Shown: positions 53,640 to 64,000 of the stretch, piece by piece | Layout: every line of letters begins with the position of its first letter | Position numbering within the stretch: position 1 is the stretch's first letter | From: Blakeslea trispora | Lineage: Eukaryota; Mucoromycota; Mucoromycetes; Mucorales; Choanephoraceae | Length of the DNA: 64,000 bases | Reading direction: 5' to 3' | NCBI GenBank assembly: GCA_025331445.1 | Contig: JAIWNE010000018.1 | Coordinates: forward strand, 342,865-406,864 | The notes under the pieces: model-generated | The model's input: the letters and a program-made list of their open reading frames with translations, nothing else | Databases searched by the model: none | Told to the model about the DNA's origin: nothing | Translations under genes and position numbers: made by a program

Positions 53640-55440
53640 CATACTAGCATTTATATCAAACATTGTACATTTCTCATCATTTCATATATTACTTGCCCAT
53701 CTCCCCTTATTTAACATTAATAACAGTATTATCTTCCATCGAAAAATAAAAGTAGAGAAGAAAGAAAAAAAGCGTTTATATAAAAAACCAATCTCTTGTA
53801 CATTTAGTGCAGATGATCGTCATCTAAACATTTTTATTTGTTGAAAAAAGCAGTCTACCTGAATTCAAGGTTATTACATCTTGTCTTTCTCTCGTATTTG
53901 CTCTCTTCTTTTTTCTCCTTTTTTTCACGCTGTATTTTTTTTGTACTTCTCCTCAAAAATTCACTCCACACCTTTGAAGACTTTACTTTTATCTGTCGCA
54001 ACGTGAAAGTTTAACTTAAAAAGATGACCTTACTTTGCATCCATTATGGTAAAAAAATTGGCTTTTTCCTAATACATCATCTTCGGTTTTTCTAACTATC
54101 ACTTCTTTTAACTACTTTAAGATATAGGGAGGTTCCCTGCTTAGAAAATTACCATGTTTAGTAACGCCGTACGACGATGAATGCCATTTATCATATTCGT
54201 CGATTTTTTACCTTCCATATATGTCGAGTAAATTCATTAATTTTCTGTGAGCAAAACAAAATTTGTAAAGATGTTTCTGTTTCTTGGTTAATGTCAATAT
54301 GCTTGATGCCATGTTTTTTGTTCTTAATACTCCATGAGATGAAGATAGTTACTGACTTGCTTCATTGGTTGTTGTCAAGCATTTTAAATGACTTTTTTGT
54401 ATTTAATCGATAACAAAGACGTGCTGTTACATTTTTATTGAGTATTTCTGCATTAGATTTATACTTTCAGTCATAGTTTTTGGTTATTAATACTGATACG
54501 ATATTAACAATGGTTTTATCATCTTTTATAACCTATATACTTGGATCGCTTGCTTCTTGACCTGATAATATGTGTTTTGTCAACACTTTCCTTATTTGTC
54601 GATTTTGAATTTTTTGTTGAGGTCGAAGTTGTGACTGACTTTATTTCGATATTTTGATGTGTAGCACCCAAAATTTCGTTATTTTAAAATTTACTTCAAT
54701 CACACTGTCATTTGAAATTGAGAATTAACTTGATTTCTTAAATTACCCCAAATCCCAATTATCTCGATTCAACCTCTTTTTTTACATTATTACTTTATTT
54801 GATTCTGAATCCATACTACCAACAATCATCAATTGGTATGATCCATGCATTAATTTACCTATGTCATTACTATGATTTTTATAGTTGGTTTTATTATTTT
54901 CTAAATAAATTTATCAAACAAATTAATTTGTCAATTTTTGAATTTTTCTTGAGAGGCAAAGAGCAGAGAGCTTCAAGTTTAAGGTGATGTTTCCTTTTTT
55001 GTCAATTTTGATATCAATACCAAAGCATCTGAGAATTTTTATGTTATTCAGTATACTCTAACTCCATTACAAGCTTGAACTAAGCCTCAAACACATCGTA
55101 TGTCTTTAAATGGGAGGTTTTTTTTAGTAAACACAATTTGTTCATCTATTTCTTTGATTCTGTTTGCTTTGTTTTAGCACACTTATTTGATCTTTGTTAA
55201 AAATTGAAAGTAATACTTCAAGTGTTATTTCAACACTCTTTTAGAGCAATGTTTTCTCTGATTACTTTTTGATCACACAATTAACATGCCATGTTTAGAG
55301 ATGGAATATACGCTTGTCAAATTATCTTTTCTTATTCACGACTAAAGCGCTACTATAAAGCTGCTTTTTTTTATAGGGGCTCTAAGGCTCAATTTTATTA
55401 AGTGCTTGCATGGCAAGTCACAACTATGTTTTTGGTTTTT
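53640..55440. other. AT-rich DNA, no gene seen
   Basis: About 1.8 kb, strongly T-rich on the plus strand. Short frames at 54177-54413 and 54799-54987 are hydrophobic because of T-runs. Part of this should be the 3' end of the LINE (minus strand) and the 3' flank of the transposase; neither border is visible. Confidence 0.35.
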
Positions 55441-55575
55441 GTGATTTTAAATGTTTTTGTGGGTTTTGTTTTGTAAAAAGATATATACAGAATAAGAACA
55501 GCTTTTAAGGCAAGCTATCAGCCTGGAAGAAAGGAAGAGGTCGATGAGGGATACCCTTTTAAATCAGGATTTCGT

Positions 55576-58500
55576 CATTTGAGGAATGAACGAGGTTACA
55601 GATGAGACTGAAGACGAGAGGGAGAGAGAAGGGGCAGGAGTGAAAGACGAAATTCCAATAAGCCCGCCAAATACAATAAATGGCAGAACCAATAACAGTT
55701 GATGCTGGAGTAGAGTGCATCTATTTTATAATCAGAATTTTTTGAAAAACGGACATTTTCGAGAGTTACAAACTCCGAACCCAAAATAAAACATTTTAAA
55801 AGTCAGAAATAGTTTTTATTGATTCATTCTGAGCTTTCGGTGAGACTTGTGGAGCTTGGAGAATTGCTCCACAAGAGCAAAGGCCTCTTGAACATTGTTG
55901 CCTTGGCCGTAAGCATTAATGTAGGAGAAGCTTTTGTTGTAGTATCTTCTAATTGTCAGGGAAGCTTCTCCTATCGGGATGACACTGTCTAAGAAACGAT
56001 CAATGTTGGCATTGAGACCTTCAAACGAATAGTCGCATTCTTGGCGAGCTTCTTTTTTGGCTGCACCTCAGTACCGTTCAATCCAATTACATTCACAATG
56101 GTACTTGAGGTACAGCTCAAAAATAAAGCGGTTGGCTTCTATAACCTCTGCAAGAATGGACTTTTGATTGGCAAAGTCTAAGGGCTGCTCCTAGTCTACC
56201 GATTTGTCTCAATCTTTGCTTTTGCTTTGAAATTTTTGGCATTTTGAATGTAATTAGATGAAAAGATGTTTATTCTGTCAAGTCACAAAAAGAAAGCATT
56301 AAGATGGTCCTCTGTACTACATTGTGAATAAGTCGCCGCTTAAAATAAAGCAATATTATTGGCTGATATATTGAAATTAAAAGGACATATCCTGGCCTCC
56401 CTGCTTAAGACACTCATCTTTGAAGACAATTCACTTTATAAAAAATCAAGTTTTTGTAACTTTTCGTCCACCATCTTGTAGGGAATTACATTCTGAACAG
56501 AATAGTGTTAACAGGAACGAAAAAAAGTCAAGTCCCCACTTCCCTATACGTTTCTAAAAAAGTTAAAAAAAAATTGCAAAAAATTTCGGACCATAAAATA
56601 GATGCACTCTAGGAGAAAACGAAGAAGCCAAGTCTGGAAAGGACAGCGAGAAAACGGCGTGGCGGATAGATGAGTGATCGATAGGTATATGTTGTTCACG
56701 TGCAAGGAAGTGGTTCCAGACGAGACGCCAAACCTGCAGCTTTTGGGGGCAGGAAACCACGAAATGATCAAAGTCTTCCATGGATGTAGTGCATAAAGGG
56801 CAAAGTGGTGAAGGAAAGGAATTTGGCAACCAAGAGTTCATAATGAATCTCGTAGGAATTTTGTGATGAAGTATGCGAAACCATACATTACGTAGAGGAT
56901 GCGAGAGAGGGAAGGACCAGAAAGAGAGCTATTGACGGCTTGAGAGAGTTGAAGGAACTGCAGATGACGGAGGATGAAGAAGTTGGCGGAAGCGGGAGCG
57001 AGTGAGGGGGGATAAGTAGGAAGCATACTGCAGATTCTAAGCCGAAAGAAATGGTGTCAAGTCAAAGAGGAGGTGGTCAGCCACTGGTGTGAAAGGGTGT
57101 AATCCCAAATGTGCAAACTGTGGCGGAATGAAAGCCCTGATGAAGAATGGCAGCAATTTGACTGAGTTGGTGCTAATGAGGCGGTGTAAGCGGCGACATA
57201 GTGTAGGGTAACGCGCAAGATCCTGACGGAGAGCAATGGGTTCTAAGCACTGAGCTCGATTGAAGTTATGCCTGTACAATGTAGACACTGGGAGGGAGCG
57301 CAGGGGACGAGGAACGTGATGCAGCGTCTCAGGTGTTACTACAGAGGCGACGACTTTGTCGAACGAATGTGAAAGTTATTCAGTAGCTCGAAAGAGCAAG
57401 GAAAGACTACTATTCAGCGCATTAAGCATCGCAGGTCGCAAGGCTGGGAACAGGAACGGAAGCCGATAGTCTGGGGTGTAGCTCGAGTGGTGGCACAAGA
57501 AATTGACAAGGCGGGGGAGCACGATGGAAGAGTACGCTGATGAGTCCGCATCCGCTGAGAGAGACTGGGAGGAAGGGCCGATAGTAAAGTCAGCTAACAA
57601 TGGAAGGAGCCAACGAAGCTGAAGAGTGCTCTGTTGCCGGAGCGGATCAAGTAGGCTCAAGCCACCTTTTGAGCGCGGCCGGCACATCGTAGAGAAAGCA
57701 ATCCTTGGAAAGATACGATAAGACACAAAGGCGGAGATAACACTTTGCAGGTCCCTGAAGAAGGACGAGGGAACAGAAGTAACTCGTAAAACATGCCATA
57801 GCTTGGAAAGTATGAGCGAGTTAAGAACTGTGACCCGTCCTCGAACAGATAGTCCTCGTCCCGTATGTATGTTACATGCCACACGAATTTTGTCCAGTAG
57901 AGAGGAGAGGAAAGAGTCTCTTTGGCGCGTGTGAGTAAAAAGTGGGTATCCCAGGTAAGTAGCAGGCCGAGCAGCAGAAGAATCATGCCATTGTGTAATA
58001 TTACAGGCGGTCAGTGCAGACGACCAGTGTGAGAGGAAACTGTTGGGAGACCCTGTAAGGGAAACAGCTTGCGTCTTGTGATAGTTGACCGAGGCATTAG
58101 AGGCTTTCGAGTGGCTAGATAGGACTGCAAGGAGATGTTGTAGTTCAGCGGTGTTATTGAGAAAGCAGGCAATGTCGTCCGCGTAAGCTAGGAGCTTGAC
58201 AGGGCCGGTTTCTATAGAGGGGGCAATCCGCAGTGGCGAAGGAAGAGAAAATCCAGCTAAAGATGTGTGAGCTAGGATAGATCGTAGAAGGGGTTCAAAA
58301 GCCAGGTTAAACAAAACTGGGGACAGAGGGTCACCTTGCTTAAGCCCACGTCGCTGCAATACAGGTGGAGAATGTGAACCATTGACATTAAGAGATAGAT
58401 TTGTGGAAAAGAAAAGAGACGTGATACTATGAATGAGGGAGGGTGGAAACCCAAATCGCTCGAGAACCAGCTGCAAGTACAAAGGATGGACCCGGTCGTA

Positions 58501-60387
58501 GGCCTTCTCTTGATCCAATAGTAGAGCAATGGCAGGAGAGTTGGTGACACGAGCATGCTCCATGAGTAGCTTCATCAATAAACCGTTGTCAGCAATGAAT
58601 CTGCCACGGACAAAACCAGATTGGTAGGGGGTAATCAGAGCATCAGTGACGGTCAGGAAGCGAGAGTTGAGGATTCTGGTAAACACTTTAGCGTCGGTGT
58701 TGATGAGGGAGATTGGACGCCAATTGCGTAAATCAGAGAGGTCACCTTTCTTTGGAAGTAGACAGACTGAAGTGAGTAGCCAAGAAGGGGGGAAGATACC
58801 CAACGTGAGCGCATCATTGTAGACCTGTGTGACAACATCGCGGCAGGCAGGATGGCTGGCTATAAGTTTAACAATCCCATAATGGAGACCGCCAGGACCT
58901 GGACTACTCCTCTTGGGGCAGCGACCAAAAGCCTCGATTATCTCATCAAAGGAAATGCGGCGAGTGAGAACTGAAGAGTCAGTTGTAGATAGAACAGAGG
59001 AATGAGATATCGACTTCAAGAGAACGTCTACTGCATTGAGATCAATGGGATCAGGAGAGTAAAGGCGGTCGTAGAAGACGAAGGTGGCGTCAAGCATCTC
59101 ATCTTTGGTAGTGCACAGTCGATCCAACAAGGGATGGTGTAGTGGCGGAATGGAAGTCTTAGAAGCTCTAGCTGAGGCCGTACGCTTAAGATAGCCGGCA
59201 GAGAGTTCACCCTGTGTACGCCATCGGATACCATCCCGAAGAGCAAGGGTGTCCACATGAAAATGTTTCAGGGCTGCAAGCTGATGCTGAGGTGCCAAGG
59301 AGGGGGTCAAGAATGGGTTACGTAGCAGTCTAGACTCAATTCCGGCCCGCTTACGTTGCAAGAAAGATTCTGCGCGTGATAGTGTAAAAGCCTGGCGTCG
59401 GGCGTGAGCTCTGGCTGTTTTGGCGGCAACAGATTTGAGAGTTTCCCAAGTTTTCCACGCAGGGGCAGTAGGGCTCACATTCTCCATGGTGTGGGACAAG
59501 TGAAAGTGAAGTTTCTTCTGAAACTCAGTATCGTGAGCAAGTTTTGGATGAGCTTTCCAATAACCGCGACCAGTGGCTGTGGCCGAATTATTGTTATGCA
59601 GATGGGAAGAAAGGCGGAGGTGAAGCGACAGCAAGCGATGATCAGTCCACTCAATTGGGAGAGTTAGGGTTTGATTATCCTTGTAGCGTACTGTGGGAGA
59701 GAGATCCTGAGTAACGAAACAATAATCGATGCAGGATGTTCCAACATGATTCTTAAAGGTAGGAGAGGCCAAAGATCCAAAAGGTGTGAGTGCATCCACA
59801 AAAAAACGATCAAGATACTCAAGCCAGTCCTGTGGGGCCTGTCTAGGTAGACTACGAAAGTAATTGGCATACGTGTAATTAAAGTCTCCCATGATGAGGT
59901 GTCTAGAGGGATTGGCGGGGAAGAAAGGAAGCGAAGAGAGTGAATTCAAAAAGGTTGTCCTTTCCGAGCGCTGTGCGGGAAAGTAAACGACTGTGATGTC
60001 AAAGGGCAAGAAAAGATGGTTGTTATGGGCAACTGTGGCGTTTATCAGGCGACCACAGCGGCTAACGAAAGAGTTTGATAACTCAACATCTGGCGAGGTA
60101 CATACTAGGCCACAATGAGATGACCGAATACTGGACGATGCCTGAAATTGGGTGTGGAGAATATTCTGAAGAGTGGAGTCTCCTGCATGCGTCTCTTGGA
60201 GAGCCAAGAGGTGAAATGAAAGGGAGCGGAGATGGCGTATGGAAGATGAACGGGTTTGGGGGTTAGCTGTCTTTGCTAGGCTACGACAGTTAAGCGTTCC
60301 AAGCTTGAGATTAAAGGAGGGCGGACAAGAGTGAGTATTATTAGGGTTAAATGAAATGAATGGACTGGCTAAAGGACTTAAATTCAT
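55576..60387 (-). pseudogene. LINE ORF2: endonuclease and reverse transcriptase with late stops
   Basis: ATG 60387. The first 1003 codons are open. Endonuclease motifs: LGTLNCRSL (Asn), LLALQETHAG (Glu), IMGDFNYTY (Asp/Asn), SCIDYCFVT, WTDHRLLSLHL (Asp-His). Reverse transcriptase: LPKKGDLSDLRNWRPISLIN, GFVRGRFIADNGLLM, LLLDQEKAYDRVHP (first Asp), LKQGDPLSPVLFNLA and LLAYADDIACFL (YADD at about residue 735), then TYLGYPLF. After the TAA at 57376 the same frame continues with further stops at 57037 and about 56935. A zinc-finger tail follows (SPLCPLCTTSMEDFDHFVVSCP), then the DNA-transposon insertion, and the tail ends with IYCIWRAYW near 55650. The protein would nick genomic DNA and prime reverse transcription there. 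The enzyme core is intact, but the C-terminal region that normally aids RNA binding is cut off. Confidence 0.88.
55713..56609 (-). mobile_element. Internally deleted DNA transposon, copy 2
   Basis: Same element as 20934-21828: GAGTGCATCTATTTTAT ends at 55713 and 56609, flanked by TA (55711-55712 and 56610-56611). It differs from copy 1 by scattered substitutions and two single-base insertions. The same N-to-C transposase fusion and the same TGA at the WG position are present. It interrupts LINE ORF2: removing it and one TA joins LASSFSP to TPASTVIGSAIYCIWRAYWN in frame. Confidence 0.88.
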
Positions 60388-60392
60388 GAATA

Positions 60393-61886
60393 TTATTGAA
60401 GATTAGGTGAGACAACGTTTGGAAGAGCACTGCCTATCTCAAAGGCATTAGATGTAGAAGGGTCATCCCCCATTTCAGTGTCTGAATCTACCGTCTCTAA
60501 TGAAGGTAGAGAGTCACTATAATACTCTCTCATGTTCTTGGGATTCTTCAAGCAAAGGCGATGATTTGGGCGGGAGTGATCCTCTACGCCGCAGTGGTTG
60601 CAGACTGCAGTTTGTGTTGGCTGGGTCTGGGCAAACAAAGACAATGGCTCGGGCGTTTTCGATCTTTCTCTAATGCGATCCGATTGTCTAGTACTAGAAG
60701 AGGTAGAAAGGGAGTTGTCATGACCATTAGGGAGGGGAGATTGAGAAAGTGTTGGTGCTAAAGACTCTTCAACGGTCGATGGAGATGGTAGAGCTAGAGG
60801 GGCAATCTGTTTATCCGCAGCTGGAGGTATTAGAGTCGAAGGTGTAGCAGGTTCGACAGACATAGGGGGCGCATCAGATGAAGATTTTGTGACTGAAGCT
60901 GTCTTACGCTTTTTCCCTGTGCCTGAGTTTTTTCGGGGACACGATCTAGAAATATGGCCTACTTCATGACAGTTGAAACAGGTAGTGGCCTGACGTCTGA
61001 CGGAGCACTCTGTCAAAGCGTGGTCAGAGCTATGACAATAGCGACAGAAGGGTGGCATGTTAGCCCAGGTAGCTCGAACCTGAATTCTATCAAAAGAATC
61101 ACACAGATCAAGTGTGGAAGTCTTAGAAAAATCAATCGGCTGGTAAGACCAGTCAATCAAATGGCTTATAGTAGGTGAAGAAGAGTCTGAGGTCTCAGGA
61201 GTATGAATCTCAAGGACAACATAACCATTTCCTGTAGATACCCCGGTTGAGTTGGTGACTAAACCACTGTCGACAACTCGACCATAATGTCTCAAATTTT
61301 GCTGCATATCAATACGAAGCTGATCTAAGCCGTCTTGACGGCGACCGTACTGTGATGGAAGTCCTGAAAGAGAGATCTTCAAAATCTCGGTCGAAGGAGA
61401 GAGAGAAGGGAAAGCCAGAAACTTGCCCTGAGTTTTCAGCTTGAAACCCTTCATAGTGAACTGAACATACTTGATAGGAGAAACAACGATCTCAGCATAT
61501 ACTCGAGAAAGATCTCGACAAAAGGTGCCAGAAACAGACCAGAGGTGCTCACTGCCATCGCAGACCTCATGGAGTTCCTGAACAAATACTTTAACATCAC
61601 CGATGGTCGTGATGTCGACAAGAAGAGAGTTGGAGACCGTGCCCTTTAAGAAAGGTCTCGCGACATGACGATAGACATCTTTAATAGCGCTCTCTGTGAG
61701 CTGCCCAGGCTCAACAGAAGGCTTAGTTATTGATGGGTCGTGTGTCTTTGACGACGTGCGTTTGATGCCCTCATTGACAATAGCAACCCAAGACTTTTGG
61801 TTCGTTCGATATGATGACGGGGTTTGAAAGGTCCCCTTGTGATGAATAGCGGAAGAAGCCATGATAAAGCTGCTTTGTTTTAACAT
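60393..61886 (-). CDS. LINE ORF1: CCHC zinc-knuckle RNA-binding protein
   Basis: A 497-residue frame from ATG 61886 to TAA 60393, with no lesion. An N-terminal Ser/Thr-rich region (residues 1-60) precedes a conserved domain (about 65-270) resembling the DUF4283-like part of LINE ORF1 proteins: LSGLPSQYGRRQDGLDQLRI and NGYVVLEIHTPE. Two CCHC knuckles follow: CRYCHSSDHALTEC and CFNCHEVGHISRSC. A Ser/Pro-rich linker and a final Cys/His group (CNHCGVEDHSRPNHRLC) come after. It would bind LINE RNA as a particle with ORF2. Its stop TAA is followed by TATTC and then the ORF2 ATG, so ORF2 is probably translated by termination-reinitiation. Confidence 0.9.
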   Translation of the reverse strand: MLKQSSFIMASSAIHHKGTFQTPSSYRTNQKSWVAIVNEGIKRTSSKTHDPSITKPSVEPGQLTESAIKDVYRHVARPFLKGTVSNSLLVDITTIGDVKVFVQELHEVCDGSEHLWSVSGTFCRDLSRVYAEIVVSPIKYVQFTMKGFKLKTQGKFLAFPSLSPSTEILKISLSGLPSQYGRRQDGLDQLRIDMQQNLRHYGRVVDSGLVTNSTGVSTGNGYVVLEIHTPETSDSSSPTISHLIDWSYQPIDFSKTSTLDLCDSFDRIQVRATWANMPPFCRYCHSSDHALTECSVRRQATTCFNCHEVGHISRSCPRKNSGTGKKRKTASVTKSSSDAPPMSVEPATPSTLIPPAADKQIAPLALPSPSTVEESLAPTLSQSPLPNGHDNSLSTSSSTRQSDRIRERSKTPEPLSLFAQTQPTQTAVCNHCGVEDHSRPNHRLCLKNPKNMREYYSDSLPSLETVDSDTEMGDDPSTSNAFEIGSALPNVVSPNLQ

Positions 61887-62363
61887 CTATATTTGTTTTC
61901 GTCTAAATTTCTGGTTACAATATTGTTCATGTTTCCTATATATTTTTACTAATATTGTTCTAATAGCTGCAAACGTTTGACTTATGTGCCACAATTAGTC
62001 TTTTTTTATGGTTGTTTGCCTTCTAAATTATTACAATTGTACTAGGTAAATGCGAAACAACTTGTTTAATTTGCTAATCCATGTAATCGATCTATTATAA
62101 AAAGTAGATTTTGATTTTGGCTATCGACGAAAAATAATTTGCTTCTATAGTTGATAGTCATGGTTACTTTGATACAAAGCCCAAATAGAAAATAGTTGTA
62201 CTTGAAATCACTAGTTTTTCTGGCTTTCATCGTGGTTAACTGGATCATGTAATGAGAAACCACTATCAAAAGGAACATGCTCAATGTTGTTTATTTTTTG
62301 GCAATTGCATATAAAATTATATTGCCAATTTATGATGTATGTGTGGTTTTGAAATATGACTTT
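61887..62363. other. LINE 5' leader and unassigned AT-rich DNA
   Basis: No gene. The part next to 61886 should be the LINE 5' leader; it has a CT-rich stretch but no recognisable promoter. The rest, up to the repeat at 62364, is unassigned. Confidence 0.35.
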
Positions 62364-63803
62364 CACCACGGCGTATAGGAGTTTTAAAAATATTCGAGTG
62401 AGCTTTTTCTGATTGAGGTCAATATTCGGCTTTTATAGACATGGCTGTATTGGCTTTTGAAATGATTAAAGTAATGGATTTTTTTGTTGAAATGTAATGT
62501 AGAGACTTAAGGGAGGTTAGTTTTTGAATTTGAAACTGATCTGAAGAGATGAGTTGATCTCGGTTTTTTTTACATGTTAAAGGCCATAAAATAAATAAAA
62601 GACCAAGAAAAATAACCTGTGAGAAAGAGATTTGGCTAAAAAGAGAAAAAAATAGCAGTGAAAATGAAGAGACAATCAAATGGGGGGATCGATTTCAGAT
62701 TTCATGCAAAAATATGTACAAAAATGGTAAAGGGGGGGATAGGCTAAGAGAGGTGAAACAATCTGTGTAAAAAAATAGAGAGTATGTAAGCAAATTTATT
62801 TAAAAGGTAAAGAAGAAGTAAAAGGAAGGCAATTTCTTGAAGTTAACTCGGATATTTCAAAAGAAAAAGGTGGCAGGCTAAAAGAGAAGAAAAAGAAGCT
62901 TAAGTCGCCAGAGTTATACAGCCAAAGACTAGAGAGCCAATTTTTAATTTTTTGTGTAATCATAACAAGGTGTGGAAAGCTAAAGAAGTGTAAAAAGGTA
63001 TAAAAATAAAATAACAAGGTTGAGAGAAGGTGTTTGCTATTCTTCTTTTAAATTTTTAAGATAGTAGTACAAGGAAGTTACGATCATGACTGAATGTCGA
63101 TCTTGAGATCTCTCATCACCATCACTGAAGCAACATGAGCACATGGAGAAGGACCTTTGGTTGCTGTAAATGTCTTTAAGGCTAATAATATATGGTAAAA
63201 TGAATAACAGACCTTCCAGCAGCTAAACAAAAAAAAGACTGCTATCATGTTTATATAAAGTGAGGTGATATAGTTTGGGCTGAATCAAATCGCATTGTAT
63301 GAGGGCAAGCAGTACTTAAAAAAGCTGGAAAAGTCAGATGAAGATGTAAGATTATAAATGACAACTTAAAGAGAAGTCTAAAAAGGCGAAAAGAAGCAAA
63401 TGTTACTTTGAAGCATGTCAAAAGGAAAGAAAAAAAAGTAATATCAATCACTAATAAATCACTATTTTATCCTCAGCTAATGACTCTCACTAAATAAGGA
63501 TGGAATGTTTCATTATCACTTTCAAGAACTGCTAGTTTTAAACATTGGAAGCCAATCTTGAGACTAGGCAAATCAATTATGTAGACAAAAAACTTCAAAT
63601 ACTCTAAATTAGGTATTTGACTTGATGGTAAATTAGAATGCTTAGTTGAGAATTCATGAAAGAGGAACAGAAGGATCAATTTTAGGCTTTAAATGACTAA
63701 CCCATTCACTTCTTTTATAGAAACAATTGATAATTGCACATATCCATCGTAAGAAATATCATCAACAGATTTCAATACTTATGGTCAATGTTATCAATAA
63801 ATG
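62364..63803. repeat. 1.4-kb dispersed repeat, copy C
   Basis: Starts with CACCACGGCGTATAGGAG like copy B and can be followed, with substitutions and small indels, to about 63803 (ATCATCAACA then TCAATGTTATCAATAA). Copies B and C are about 39 kb apart, so this is a dispersed family, not only a tandem pair. The best conserved block is at about 63070-63170. No coding potential is clear. Confidence 0.7.
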
Positions 63804-64000
63804 GATTCAAAGGGTGTCATAAGAAGTATTTGTGTCAATGAGCCTTTACAATATATGAATGATTTTATTACATTTGGCCTCTGATGTGCCATCCTATTGT
63901 TATAGTCTATTATATCTCTAACAAAAGCGACACTATATAATAGGGTTGCTCTTGATACATTTTATTTTTAAGCTAGTTACTTGTATGTTAAAAAAAAAAA
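63804..64000. other. Window end, no gene seen
   Basis: About 200 bp of AT-rich DNA ending in a run of A at the window border. The A run could be a gap edge or a poly-A tract; nothing more can be said. Confidence 0.4.

Larger units (their letters stand above)
55500..61886 (-). mobile_element. L1/Tx1-like LINE, interrupted by a deleted DNA transposon
   Basis: Minus-strand order is ORF1 (61886-60393), a 5-bp gap, then ORF2 from 60387. ORF2 codes for apurinic endonuclease, reverse transcriptase and a terminal zinc finger. The 897-bp element at 55713-56609 sits in the C-terminal coding part. Beyond it the same frame continues to about 55576. The 5' end is upstream of 61886 and the 3' tail lies left of 55500; neither is defined, and no poly-A or target duplication was found. 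Confidence 0.85.

Overview
The window looks like the repeat-rich, AT-rich DNA of an early-diverging fungus, most likely a mucoralean (Mucoromycota). The evidence is short GT-AG introns inside transposase genes, a nuclear-type tRNA-Ala, and a mix of CACTA/Tnp2, Plavaka, Crypton, Helitron, Tc1/mariner, chromovirus and L1-like elements. Genus cannot be settled from the sequence. I see no clear single-copy host protein gene; almost everything recognisable is a mobile element or its wreckage.

Layout. 1-932: a gag/ORF1-like protein. 1047-9022: a three-gene CACTA element (coiled-coil partner gene, Tnp2-type transposase, separate C-terminal ORF) with CACTACAG ends. 9030-13289: a second, gene-less CACTA element with a TGC target duplication, interrupted by a broken Tc1/mariner (11933-13262). 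15226-15298: tRNA-Ala(AGC). 16436-16591: a 156-bp MITE sitting at the 3' end of a nonsense-riddled Crypton recombinase gene (16573-19322). 20934-21828 and 55713-56609: two copies of an internally deleted DNA transposon. 21990-24720 and 62364-63803: three copies of a non-coding-looking ~1.4-kb repeat.

27094-46795 is the centrepiece. A single minus-strand Helitron (HUH/Y2 Rep, Pif1-like helicase, C-terminal endonuclease) has been split into four pieces by (i) a chromovirus LTR retrotransposon (37647-44516) that itself carries a foreign 591-bp solo LTR, (ii) an intact Tc1/mariner element (34334-35970), and (iii) a broken Tc1/mariner (27710-32981) that itself contains a 3.9-kb Plavaka transposon (27760-31699). 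Each boundary can be placed to the base from target duplications and terminal repeats, and the Helitron reading order runs across the joins.

47.2-48.2 kb and 50.6-53.6 kb: a small spliced gene remnant and a second, spliced and decayed Tnp2-like transposase. 55.5-61.9 kb: a minus-strand L1/Tx1-like LINE with intact ORF1 and an ORF2 that is open through endonuclease and reverse transcriptase but has in-frame stops in its C-terminal third and a DNA transposon inserted in it.

Functionally the region is a transposon graveyard with a few fresh arrivals. The only element with an intact catalytic gene and identical ends is the Tc1/mariner at 34334-35970. The LINE ORF1 is also intact. The deleted 0.9-kb elements and the CACTA-2 element look like passengers that depended on enzymes supplied from elsewhere in the genome.
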